Assembly: GCA_027475525.1 (NCBI GenBank)
Contig: JAMWFC010000051.1
Coordinates: forward strand, 124,001-188,000
Reading direction: 5' to 3'
DNA from: Macrolepiota albuminosa
Taxonomy: Eukaryota > Basidiomycota > Agaricomycetes > Agaricales > Agaricaceae
DNA length: 64,000 nt
This document shows positions 11,546 to 22,691 of the stretch, in pieces. Made by a program: the position numbers and the translations under genes. The notes beneath the pieces were generated by a model that saw nothing but the letters and a program-made list of their open reading frames with translations, ran no database searches and was not told the origin of the DNA. The stretch's first letter is position 1; every line of letters starts with the position of its first letter.

Positions 11546-14231
11546 ACGGAAATACTGTCCTTGCCTGTTTGCAGTAGGTATTGCGGAGACTCAACAAGAG
11601 TGACTGTATTCCACATGTGCAGACCAAGGCTTCTTATGACCAATTTTCGCTGAGTCATTGATATTGAATTGTATGGTTGGTATTGGCTCTGTAATAGTTC
11701 AATATGACACAAACTAGACTTTTCGTTGGATTTAAGGGATAGAAATAAGATATGAGGGCTATGAAGAACAGAGGAAAGTCTTAGAGGTCATACTCTGGTA
11801 TGCCAAGTACACTCATTCATCCATTTGTGCCGGCCGGTACAATTTTCCTTGACTTGTTCATCATTGGTATCAATAGTATGCGAAGATAAGCTCATATACG
11901 TAGCTCAATGTGTGGAATATCAAAAATCAAAGAAGCTTAGTTATAGAGCATGGTGAACTGAAATCTAACTAACTAGTAGCTCCTGGGCCCTTTTTACCTT
12001 TGCTAGAAGGAAGACCGACCCTGAGGGGTAATCAACACAGCCGAACAAGAGAGCGGCTCCGAATCGAGAAAACATCGAAATGTCAGGTAGAAAAGACGAC
12101 ATTAAATTCTGTTGATATTCATGCAGGCGGTCATGAAACGTCTTTATGTCATTTACGAGCTGGGCTCTGCTGTGACGGAAATGAAGGCCAAATTCAGGGC
12201 TGGTCGTGGGTTTTGAATTTGTTTATACGCACTAGTTCCATGAGTCTTTCAAGGGTGCTGCGCTTAATGACGCCAGAACTTTCGGAAATCTATGAAGACC
12301 TGTGGTATCAATCGAGAGCGATGACAGTTGCAGATGGCACTCACATCACGTGGTCCACGTTATTGCCACAGGAAGTAACCTGAGCGCGTTGAACATCCAT
12401 CATGGATGCACGTATGTTGGTTGAGAAGAGATACTTTCGCTCTAGACGAGGACTGTTTCTGAGTTCTGTGGAAATGCAATGAGAAATATGTTGTAGCATC
12501 GAACGCCACAATGAAAGCTTGGAGCCATGCTGGACTTGCGACATTGGCTTCTCAGACTGAGGTGAACTCTGGGGTAGTCTTCCTTATCCTTATGCTGAAT
12601 TTATAGGAGACGCGAGGAACTTACATGGACGCATTCGTACCTCCAAGATCCGTGTAGAGAGCACAGCGCATTACAGAGATGACTAGAATGATTTATAGAA
12701 CGCATTTCTAGAAAATAGACATCTCTGATAAATTGGAGTGGAAATAACTCAAGAAGGACATCTTACAGTAACATCCGGGTAGATGGACAAATCCATGATA
12801 CTCAATTTGACGAGACATTGGAGCGCACCGACTACTTGACCATAGATAGCACAGGTGTGGCTGTTCAGATTTTCATAATTGTTTTGGGTTCAGGTACAGA
12901 CCCCCAGTGTCGTCGGTGACATCAAATGGTGGTCGTTCCCGAACGGATTCTGACAGAGAACACCATTCGTATAGATGAGCAACTGAAATAGCACTAAAAG
13001 CCACCTATTGAAGGAGATAACAAGGGCTCCGGTACTAGTCGTCAGATCCTGTAGCATTTTAGTCCCAGGCTCGCGTACAATGCAAGTGCCGTCTCTATAA
13101 TATGTGGATTCCTTACCAATCTTTATCAAGACAACAAAACCTAACATCAAAGTTCAGTCCTCCCCAGAATGAAGAATCTACCTCGGCAGATTGCAAGTAC
13201 TTTAATTTATATTTGTTGTAGTACTGGGTGCCTTGAGAAGGCCACTTCTACAAGGAAGATGAGGCCACAAATATAAGTTTCCTCAATTTTAGTGGTACTT
13301 TTTGACTCCTTAGTCCGACCAACGTCCTGGGAGGGATAGGATAGAACCCAGTGAATTAGAGTCTTTAAGGTATTTTTAGGGGAAAATTTGGGCATACTAA
13401 GATGGGGTAATCCCATAGCACGGACCATACAAACACTGATGACATGCAAGGCGTCTCGTCTCCCTGATTATAGCAACCTTATTGATATGCTTGCTGTACA
13501 AGACTAGAAAGATATGATAGGCTAACATTTCATGCGAAACTTCGAGGACATCAAGCAAGATAAAGACACCGAGTATGAGTAATTATGAGCGCTTTAGATA
13601 GAGCGTAGAGAAGATCGTTCCATGCAAAGCGAAGCATAGCCATGAAGCAGAGATTTTTGTGCCAGAGTTCGGTGTGATTGTGATGACGGTCAAAGAGTGT
13701 ATGTATCCTTCAGGTTTTGTACCCCGCAACCCGGGAATTGGGCCATTTGTCACTGTAGACGTAGTATGCCTACAGTGACAAATGGCCATGATGTAAGCTG
13801 TCCAAAAGGTGAGGCTGCGCACAAAGAACAAGCCGAACAGGCAACGACTGCGGGACGACAACAGATGACTGAATAAGGCGAAGAAGCAAAAAAAAAAAGC
13901 TCTGTATAGGTTCGAAAAACTCTTGCACATCTATCAGCCGTGCGGTCGTCAACAAGTTGATAACTCACTTACCGACCTCATCACTGTTTGTTTCAAAATA
14001 ATGCATCGATTACAAAGAACTTACCTCGTCTTTGTAGAAGGACCTGTCTGGCCCTGGTCTAGCTCACTGCATGACCACGAGTTTAAAAATTAAACACGGC
14101 ATCACAGCTCAGTGGAACTTTGAAAGAAAAAAAAAGTGCGGATCATGATGGTCAAATGTCGCGATCGACAACTGGGTTTTCCATCGTCATGATCCGATCA
14201 ACGTCTCTGTCACACCAAGGGTTACACATTG
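11546..14231. other. No confident gene; possible degraded ORFs
   Basis: Short frames occur on both strands, for example 12000-12383 plus, 13150-12890 minus (with a hydrophobic stretch FNRWLLVLFQLLIY) and 13930-13583 minus. None could be joined into a model or matched to a family. A broken multi-span membrane protein on the minus strand is conceivable. A perfect 18-bp inverted repeat lies at 13741-13787. Confidence 0.45.
13741..13787. repeat. Perfect 18-bp inverted repeat, 11-base loop
   Basis: The left arm GGCCATTTGTCACTGTAG (13741-13758) pairs perfectly with CTACAGTGACAAATGGCC (13770-13787) around an 11-base loop. As RNA it would form a strong hairpin on either strand. No flanking gene explains it. 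Confidence 0.9.
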
Positions 14232-15851
14232 ATGTTCCCCACCTACGACACGACGACAATGAACTACGACGTCGACGACCCCGAAAAGGGCATCCAGTCT
14301 GATGTAGAGAGGGAGTACACAAGACGGTCTCTGCTTGGCAGGCAGCGAAATATATTTTCACGCATTCGAAACTTCAATATCTCTCACATTGGATCTGCTT
14401 TTTCTGGTCCTCTGTCAGCTATAAGCTCCTATGTTACTCAGGAAGGCACGAAAAATAACTATAGATACGATATCTGGAACTATGCAAATGATTTGGAATC
14501 TGGTCGCGCGTACGAAAGCACGGAATCACCTCAAGACGCTTCCCCCAATGCAGTAAGTGCCATCGCCACGCAGACTCACTCGAACTCTCCACTACGAACT
14601 CAATCGAAATGTCTACCCGATACCAATGGTTTCTTCAATACCTTTTCTCGCTTTTGCGGTGCAAGCTTGGACCAGGACCAAATTACAACGTCGAACTCTT
14701 TATCTTCGGATAGCGATTGGAAAAGTCTGGACACATCTTATATGCAGGCTAATCATCCTCCTTTGCATGCTACTTCTGTATATGACTGGGGTGAAACATC
14801 TGGAACACCTCCTTTGACGCCTGATTCTTTCGAAAACATCAGTCTCCCTTCTTCATGTTTGCCTCGTGACTATCACAACGACCTTAAGTACGAGTACGAT
14901 AACGAACAGAGCTCTACACAATGGACCCGATTTAGTTCACACTCTAGTGAAATCAAAGAAGGGAAGAAACCAGATCGTGTACGCCAGCCTCCTTCTTTCT
15001 CTTCCTCTTGACTCACCTGTGCTATAAAGAGTTTTGACACGCTGGATGATAACGTACAAGAAAGCTGCGGCTCTCAAGAATCACAGTCCTCGTCTCCTGT
15101 TGCGGTATACAATGATCAGGACGAATGGTATGGCTTAGATTACACTCTCGAGCTCAGTTGCAGGGAACGCCTCCCGTCTGATACCAAATCGGCGGGAGAA
15201 CACTCAAAAGTAAGCGTATATTTTATAACTTTATTGGAGTCTAATCATCACGGCCATATCTTCACTATCATAGAGTCGCGAGTCTTGGGCGGCCATCCAC
15301 CGGGGCACAATTCACCCCTTCTTAGAAGACGAAGACTATTACCAGTGGAAAACCTGGCATCGCTACCTCGATCGACAAGATGAACGCAAGAAATACAAAC
15401 GTGCATTGGAGTTTAAAACACGCTCCAAGGACCTTGCATCTCTCTACGTGGACGAGATGCACACGAGAGACCTGTTGTACTGGCAAAAGGTTTTTCATTT
15501 TTTCATCTACTTCAAGTCTTATACACGTCACTGACGCCGGTCCGACTAGGAGGTATATGGTGTCGTGGCTGATGAAGTCAAAGAGCGCCTTAATGTATTG
15601 GCCAAGCACAGACCCGTAAGTAGTCATCTTACTCAATCCTCACAGATGGATGCATATATGCGCTTTCCAAGGATCCGTATTCTCCACGGAAGATGCATAC
15701 CTTTGGATGGTACCTCAAGCGCTCGCTCTCCGTTTCTTGTCTACGCGAACTTTGCCCATTGCCCAGTTCTGAGCAGCCCGTAAGGTCCCGTGAATGCAAC
15801 GACTCACCTGACGGAGAACTATGCGTTGATGACTACGTTCTTCTGGCTTAA
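14232..15851 (+). CDS. Conserved hypothetical protein with C-terminal WxxI...Y-Q-W-K-T-W region
   Basis: Five exons, 14232-14978, 15030-15209, 15274-15489, 15550-15615 and 15672-15851, give 462 residues, and each join keeps the frame. The first 310 residues are low-complexity, Ser/Asn/Asp-rich and probably disordered. The last 150 are well ordered and charged, with EDEDYYQWKTWHRYLDRQ and VDEMHTRDLLYWQKEVYG. From memory this C-terminal block resembles uncharacterised basidiomycete proteins; I cannot name a domain or function. No signal peptide or membrane segment is seen. The first ATG (14232) was taken as the start; no upstream in-frame ATG is present. Confidence 0.75.
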
Positions 15852-16393
15852 TGTCATCAAGTAATACTCTATGAACTACGCTGTCCTGTTTCTGTTTTTG
15901 TCTCCGCTTTTCGTGTTCCTCGACTTGGTCTCCAAATTCTTTGTAGCGTCAGATACACCGCTCTTTCTCCAGGACTCGCCGTATGTGTAAATGCACCCAC
16001 TTGTCTCTCATGTAATTTTGCAAATAGAATTCTATTATTTCTTCGAGTACGGTACGTGGAAAGTTAAGGACAGTGGGTAGTAGGTACAAAGGATAGTAAT
16101 GTAAGGTGTGTCCAGCCAGAGGTTTTGGTAAGCGTCCTTTGGTGAAGTCGCAGTATGGTAATGTATGTCTACAGGGGGGGATAGTAATGTGCTTGTGAAG
16201 TGTGGTAGTGTTACAGCAGAGCATAGTTGGATAGTGATAATGATAGTGTGTCGTCTCCATCATGGAGTATAGTCCCAGGAAGGAAAAAGAAAGAAGTAGA
16301 TAGCTAGCAAAAAGGTGATGTCCACGCAGAAATTAAAAGAAGCAGGAGAGATTAAGGGAGAGACAATAGCAGGAGTGTGGGGTGGCAAATTTT
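15852..16393. other. Intergenic region between convergent genes
   Basis: This is the 3' flank of the hypothetical gene (plus) and of the cyclin gene (minus). It contains no long frame with recognisable content. Minus-strand C/T-rich short repeats (ACCATTAC, CACTATC) occur at about 16080-16260. Both polyadenylation sites should lie here but cannot be placed. Confidence 0.5.
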
Positions 16394-18011
16394 CTAAACG
16401 TCAATCGTCGGTGGCCTCGTTCTTGAAGCTTGAACCAGCCTCCTAAATGCGCCTTCTCGGTGAACTTGATTAATACCCGTCCCATCGCCAATGGGATCAA
16501 CCGGGTCTTCCACCACACCACGTTCCTTATCATGTATCCTTGTTGTCGCAGCGCCCCACATACGGCTCAAGAACCCACCCGACAATCCCGTCCTTGGAAT
16601 GCTCGGCATCGTCGAGCTAGACGGGATGCGGTGTCCTTGACTGTTGTTTCCCTGGAGCATTGAAAACGGAACGGATATCGACGAGGAACGTTTGAAGTAT
16701 ACATCGCGCTGTAGACGGGCAGCACGAGGGTTACTGGGTGGTGATAAGGGTGGGGAGACGGCGGTAATTGTGTGTACGGAGGAGGTGTCGGAAGGCTTAC
16801 GTGCGCGTGCGTCGCGTAGATGCTGCGAGCGGATAGTGTACGATGGTACAGCGCGCGCTGGGAACGGGCGTTTGGGTGGGACGCTAGTGGCGTCGAGAGG
16901 GTCCACCTTTGAAAGGTCGACGTCGAGCTTGGGTTGCGGTTGATACACCTGTGCAGGCGGGCCGCGTTCATCTTCAGACGCTTCACTGTCTGAGCTCATC
17001 CATCCTGATGATGAGGACGAGGAGGACCCGGAGTCGTCAACTAATGAGCCCATCTCTGAGGATGACGAGGACGAGAGGGAATCCACGCTGACGGCACTGT
17101 ACATTGGTGGAGGCACCGCTGTGGGACCGTTCGACAGGTGCATCGCAGACAGCCGATTGTTAATTCTCCGTACGGATAGAGGCGATGCCGAAGAAGAACT
17201 CTGGATGGCAGCGTGTGCGGGGACGGGAAGGGAAGACTGAGGGGGCTCGGTCAAGAGTGGAGGTATGGGGGCCTGCTGAGCAGCTCTGACTCGCCCGCCT
17301 TTGACGACTCTATTGACAGCCGAAGTCCTGATATTGGCAGCTTGGGTACGGCGAGCTGCGTGGTTCATGAACGGCGCAAATAGACGGCACACGTCGGCCT
17401 CGTTGAAGCGAAGATCATAGTCGAGGAGATATAAAAGCTGCTTCTCCATGAGGTTGATCTCTGGGCCATCAAATATGCTCGCGTAATTCGCCCAATGGCA
17501 GTTCTTCGGTGATGAATCGTTGAGGTACTTGGCGGTGACAATTAGGGTTGCCAGAAAGACGCGGTGTCGTGTACACGGTAATCCTGTAAAATTTATATCA
17601 ATCTTAACATGAAGTCATCATACAAAAAAAAATAAATGAACCTGTCGCTACATTGGGCAGCTTGAAGCGTAGTCGCTCGAGATACACTAATGTCGTAAGG
17701 AGAGTAGACACCTGAACGTTTGACACCTTCACAAGATGAAATATGAACTGTTCTAATGAGACCAGCTTTGGCGGCGGCGAGTCTTGCTGATCCGCAAACG
17801 TCACTCTCTGAGGCGTAGGTGGTGGCGTTGGTAGGGATTGCTGTGCTGGCGGATCTCCCTGTATGCGAATGACCTTTGCCGCAAAGCGAGCAACATATTC
17901 TATCATCTCCATCGTTACGCCGTTCTCCACGAGATACAGGAGCTGGGTATTGTGCAAGCTATCGGGAATGAGCGACGCTGCGTTATTAAGGCTGCGGGGA
18001 CGAGCAGACAT
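16394..18011 (-). CDS. PCL1/PCL2-type cyclin (Pho85-family CDK partner)
   Basis: Two exons (18011-17642 and 17583-16394) give 519 residues. The cyclin box lies at about residues 70-185: [65 protein letters not shown] and [19 protein letters not shown]. The order and wording match the G1-type cyclins that bind Pho85-like kinases, as opposed to B-type cyclins. The remaining 330 residues are serine/proline-rich and disordered, with acidic serine runs ([20 protein letters not shown]), likely phosphorylation-regulated. The start is the ATG giving [14 protein letters not shown]; an upstream GTG is not used. A TATA-like box lies about 36 bases upstream on the minus strand. Confidence 0.9.
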
Positions 18012-18774
18012 GGTATACACAAAGAGAAGAATGGAATAGTTGTGTGTTTTATATATACCCCGTCAAGGGATGTATAAGGGCGGATGAAGGAATAAGGGAG
18101 GAGAAGGATTGAAGTGCGGCTGAGCGTGGTTTTGTCCTCTTCAGTGGAATATCATGACCAAACAAGAGGTGGCGAACCACTTCGATCGGGGTCCTTTGAC
18201 GGACATTCCAAGACAGAACAGCGTCCTTTTGAGAATTAAGGATCATTCAGTCACAATTGGTCTCAACTACAAGTAAAATCAGCAGAACTACGTCAGTCAG
18301 AGATACAGGTAGTGTATTATTTAACAATACGCACGATTGAATCGATCGATCATTTCTACAACCCGTTCAAGATAGCCTGCAATGTGTAAGTCCAAGAGCA
18401 ATAACTCTGTAGGAAAAGAATATGGAGAAATATTTCGTTTGAAGATTTGCGCCACAATATGTGGAGATTTCATCCCCGAATTTCAGGGCCGGAGCTTGTG
18501 GCGGCCTCTTGAGAAGGATGAAAGTCGCGGAGTCTGGATTTAGGGAAGGTCGGTCACATGATCGCGGTGTACTTGGTTTCTGTCAGGCACTCAAATCTAC
18601 TCCCACTTCCATCGATACACGATCTTTCATAATCATGATTATCTAAAATCTATATAGTCAGAAATGGGGTGTTGCTTTCCAGGGATAATAGTACATAGTC
18701 CTTGTGGTAGGGTAGGATAGTCGTAATTAGTGAAAATAGTATGATACTTCTTGTTCTATTGTTGACCGGATGCT
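18012..18774. other. Cyclin promoter and carrier 3' flank
   Basis: This stretch separates the tandem minus-strand genes. Near 18011 it holds the cyclin TATA-like box and the sequence that would be its 5' leader. Near 18774 it holds the 3' flank of the mitochondrial carrier. No coding feature is visible. Confidence 0.55.
18047..18057 (-). promoter_or_regulatory. TATA-like box of the cyclin gene
   Basis: Read on the minus strand the sequence is GGGTATATATAAAAC, with the TATATATAAAA core about 36-46 bases upstream of the cyclin ATG. The position implies a very short 5' leader if transcription starts about 30 bases downstream. It is a sequence match only. Confidence 0.45.
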
Positions 18775-20124
18775 TCAACCGGTCGACTCAAGGCTTTCCT
18801 TTTGTCGATGTGCCTGCTTCGCGGCACTCGATTTCAGGAGCCAGGCAAGATTCTCATACACCACGAACGTAACACACGTCCCCGGAAGCACGCGCACCAA
18901 ATTAGTCCCAAGCCCACGATAGAAACCACGCACACCCTCTTGTGACCATGTGCGCTTGATGGTTTCTGGAATAGTCGGGAATAAAGCTGCAGCTGCATTA
19001 TCCTGGGAAGAAGACCAAGAGTAAGTTAACAAGCAAAGCTAGGGAGATTGAAAGACGTACCTGTATCCGTGATCTAACAACTTGATAAGGGTATGTTAGC
19101 GATAGAGCTGCGAGTTTGCTCGAAATTGACATAAAGGTATATGCTGTGTTAGACTAGGAGCGTTGATGAATCCAAATAGAGAGGGACGAAGATAGATGGA
19201 ATAGGACACACCAGTTTATCGGCATCCACATTCCATTCCTTACCAGCCTTATGGTATTGACGCTTCTTTTGGTCGAAGCCCCATTTCTTCATCTTTTCAT
19301 AGACGACGAATTGCATTGCGCCATTACTGACGCCAACCAAGCCAAGACTTGTCCCACGGAACAAGCCAAGAGTTCCTTCTGTACGGATGATCGTCGAAAG
19401 GCCATCTGACGGGAACGTCCATGGTCAGACGACCTTGAACCAAAATAGAAAAAAACATAACAAACGCACCCCACAGTCCCCGATATGCTGATGGAGAATC
19501 AGCACGAGACGTAAACATTCTCACTCTGACCAACCAAAATGGGTTCGTCATTATAGCAGTTATCGCACCTGTTGGAGTATGGAGTCAGAGATTGTCGGAA
19601 CCCATTAGAAACGGAACCGCGAACTCGCTTGAGCGGAACATAGTAGGTACGCGCCCGCAGACAATGGTTTAGACAGGTCCCCATCTGATGCACGCTTCTT
19701 GAGCATGTTGTAGCTACGGCCCGTAGGTCGAAGTCAGAAAGCCGGAGCATGCATGTAATCAACATACAATAGGAAATACAATCCCCAGGACGATGCGTTC
19801 CCAGCGATATTAGGTCCAATACCACGGTACAATCCTTTCCAACCTTGCTCTTGCTGTATATTGCGGAGGGAATACCAGATATGTTTTCCGAGCGTGCCTT
19901 TTGGGTTTTCTGTGGTGACTTGAAATTTGATCTTCAAAAGATCAAGTGGATTCATGCAAAGCGTCGTAACGACTCCCGCACCGAGCCCTGCAGCAGCATG
20001 GTCCTGAAAGATTGCGTTGTTTTTTGTCAGGGCGAGAACGATGTGTATTAAGCGCACAAACCAAGGCTGTGGTAGCAAAAAAGCTAGGGGGTTGGTTGAC
20101 GTTGCGTGGCTGTTGCCCAGCCAT
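18775..20124 (-). CDS. FLX1: Mitochondrial FAD/folate-type carrier (SLC25A32/FLX1 family)
   Basis: Inner-membrane solute carrier. Seven exons, 20124-20062, 20003-19768, 19713-19625, 19568-19470, 19405-19212, 19153-19061 and 19002-18775, give 333 residues, the usual length. The three tandem repeats carry the carrier signatures NPLDLLKIKFQ, NPFWLVRVRMF and YPYQVVRSRIQ. The tryptophan in the second (PFWLV) is typical of the FAD/folate/NAD/pyrimidine-nucleotide branch, not of adenine nucleotide or glycine carriers. Other conserved pieces are GLYRGIGPNIAGNASSWGLYF and GFYRGLGTNLVRVLPG. Fungal members supply FAD to mitochondria; folate is the alternative substrate suggested by animal relatives. No presequence is needed in this family. 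Confidence 0.9.
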
Positions 20125-20452
20125 ACCAGCAGTAGCTGGAAATTAAAATTGGCCGTCCTTAGAGCTCTTAGCCCTGCAGAAGAAGAAATGTGACCTGCGG
20201 TCGTTCGTTGTGGTTTTGTTCGTCATCTTGACGAACGACGTCAATGGAAATTTCTCGCGTGACAGTCATGTGATGTTATAATTTTCTGTGACATACTTTT
20301 CGAACGCGCTTTTGGGCGCTTGTACATAATGTTCTAAGGGCGCCCTGCGGCCGCAACGCCCGCTACTTTTTAGAGGCGCTTTCGGTATTGGAAAAGCAGA
20401 GTTGTTTAATCTTGTAATGCATTCCATAATAAATAAATTCGTTTGCCTATTT
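20125..20452. other. Intergenic; carrier promoter side
   Basis: About 330 bases between the carrier start (minus strand) and the 3' end of the broken gene at 20453. GC-rich short palindromic patches (GGGCGCCCTGCGGCCGC) occur near 20338-20356. No coding content is seen. Confidence 0.5.
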
Positions 20453-21650
20453 TCAACCATTAACGTTATTTAATTGCCAATCAAGGAACCCTCCAGTTTC
20501 ATAGTTAGACTTGAGCACCGTGTTTGATTCGAGACACAGCAAGAACCTGAAACCATCGCCATCTCTTAACCACCGTCGGGTTCTCGGACAATTCCTTTCC
20601 ACTCCGCAAATATGGTCATCAAATTCGGGCCAATTTGCAAGTGTCGCGTAACTAGTATAACCCCACGTTTCAAATTTGGCAAGCGCTGAACCAAATCCGG
20701 TTGCGTTCCATCCCAGCGATTGAACGGCCGTTGAATTAAGTACATTTCGATAATTGAGCATCAAATCTGGATATGCGCAATAGATCTCCTTTTTCGTTAG
20801 ATAATTCATTGCAGCTGATGAATGCGAGGAGAAGAGGGGTGTCAAAACTTCCTTCGAATGTGTTATAATGACGTTGAGCAGCGCTCACATGCCCGAGAGA
20901 ACGACGACATTCTGAACATTGGGCAAAGAAAGCAAGGCTGGTGAGGGATTTTCAGCGCTAATTTGCACCGAATAGGAGTTTACGATGTTGTTGATGAATT
21001 TGTCCACACGATTCATTGGCACAATAACATCGAGGCCTTGGAGTTCAATTTGACAGCCATTGAGTAACGACAAGACAACGGAACCAAATACGACACCTCC
21101 AACGTCTTCCAAAGAGGTTAAGAAGTTTGAAACGTCAAATCCCATACATTGGGGGAAGAACTATTTTGGAAGAAAGGCTTCCCAAAACAAGAGTGGACAC
21201 CGAAGACAAATCAGACGGAATTGAACCTGGAAACAAGTAAACAAAGGCTGTAAAAAGAGAAAGAAACGAACTATTGGCAGACAAAGAAAAGTCACAATGA
21301 GGAGGATCGACGAACAATACGTTCTGATGAGAGGCTGGAATTTCGCCAAGAGATATAGAATGTTCACGGTATTGAGCGAACCAATCAAGACCAAGGGTCA
21401 TGACAGAACCAGAAGAGGAGATAGTGAAAGGCAAAATGCAAGATAATGAGGTTCGAGGATGAAAAGAGGTAACGAGCAAGACCGGCTGCAGAGACTCCAA
21501 CGAAAACGAGTCCAAAGAATCCAAAACGACTGAAGGAAGAAGACTCTGGCAAACAGAAGGATCGAAAACCACAGGAACCCTGGAAGAGTCCAACAAGACT
21601 CTCATTGCTAGCCGGACACAATGGAAAGAGGAAAGGTAGAGAATAAACAA
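20453..21650 (-). pseudogene. Unrecognised protein gene, broken by a frameshift and a stop
   Basis: Three minus-strand frames follow one another with consistent protein character. 21650-21135 ends at a frameshift near 21150. 21145-20885 continues as DVSNFLTSLEDVGGVVFGSV and ends at TGA 20887-20885. The same frame then runs on through HSSAAMNYLTKKEIYCAYPD to the stop at 20453. In the first piece the phrase MTLGLDWFAQY is notable. I cannot name the family. The internal TGA fits a CGA to TGA change. The gene sits between a host carrier gene and a LINE and may be transposon-associated. Confidence 0.5.
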
Positions 21651-21744
21651 TGGGTGAGAACAGAAGAAAAGATAAGGATGTAAAAAAGCCTCTTGCGGAA
21701 GTGTAGCGTGGAAAAAAAGGGCGGTCTAATAAGTTGCGACACAA

Positions 21745-22177
21745 AGAAGGGTGTCTCGGTTATAAACACCCTAGACAAAGGAACAAAGGAAAAAGAGCGG
21801 AACCGCTATCGAGACTGACAGAAGGAAGAGGAAACATCCAAGAAAAGGCGTTAAAGAAAAAGAAGAGGGTTTAACCGGATGACAATACCGACTATAAGCG
21901 CGACCAGCATGTTGGATAAGAGAACGGTGTATTGTCCGACACAATTCTGAATAAGGAAAATATTCCGCTATGACTCAAGAGAAAAGCAGACAAATGGAAA
22001 TTTGTTGTATAAGCCACACAATTCTGAATAAGGAAAATATTCCGCTATGACTCAAGAGAAAAGCAGACAAATGGAAATTTGTTGTATAAGCTACGGAGAG
22101 CTGTCTCTGTTTCAAACAACCCCGGAAAAGAGGAACCGAGCCACGTGAATGAAAAAAAGGGAGAGAAGGCGAAACAG
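21745..22177. other. Non-coding stretch with a 77-bp duplication
   Basis: No gene is recognised between the broken gene and the microsatellite. The stretch is purine-rich on the plus strand and contains the 77-bp tandem duplication at 21939-22092. Confidence 0.5.
21939..22092. repeat. 77-bp tandem duplication
   Basis: 21939-22015 is repeated at 22016-22092, identical except for the last base (76 of 77). The sequence begins ACACAATTCTGAATAAGG. It lies outside any recognised gene and has the same period as three other duplications in the window. Confidence 0.95.
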
Positions 22178-22257
<80 letters not shown>

Positions 22258-22296
22258 CCACCACCACCCCACCCCACCCCACCCCACCCCACCCCA
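22178..22296. repeat. Compound microsatellite (AAC)n-(CAC)n-(CCCCA)n
   Basis: About 27 uninterrupted AAC units (22178-22258) pass into a few CAC units and then six CCCCA units ending near 22296. The perfect array suggests recent expansion. It lies about 400 bases upstream of the LINE ORF. All six frames across it are open and give meaningless homopolymer-like peptides. Confidence 0.95.
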
Positions 22297-22691
22297 TATT
22301 GCTTGCCTCCCGTGATTTCACACACCCCCCTGAGCCTTATTACTGCCTATAAGATATTATCCCCCAAAAAATTCCCAAGTAGAATCCGCATTTTGTTGAT
22401 TTTTTCCGCTTTTTCCGCATTCTGTTGACCATTTGAAAAACACCCCCGTTTTGGACCCGCGATTGTCTTTACCCCTTTCTCTTATCATAAATATCACTCC
22501 CCAACGCGCTTAAAACCTTATCACTTCCCTATTAGCCGATTTACGCACCCCCCCTTTGTTCCTTCGCTGTGTTTTAAAAATTTTCCTGTTACGTGGTTGT
22601 TCTTTGATCGTATCATCCCGTTCTTCTCACCCCACCATTATTCCATTTGTTTACGGTCATAGCCATTTGTTGATTGCTAACCACGGTAGAA

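Noticed and set aside
12890..13968. Possible multi-span membrane protein on the minus strand
   Set aside because: Individual frames have hydrophobic runs, but no splice model could be built and no family motif could be confirmed.
22045..22352. ORFs of poly-Leu, poly-Val, poly-Cys, poly-Asn and poly-Thr on both strands
   Set aside because: They are translations of the AAC microsatellite in its six frames and have no gene structure around them.
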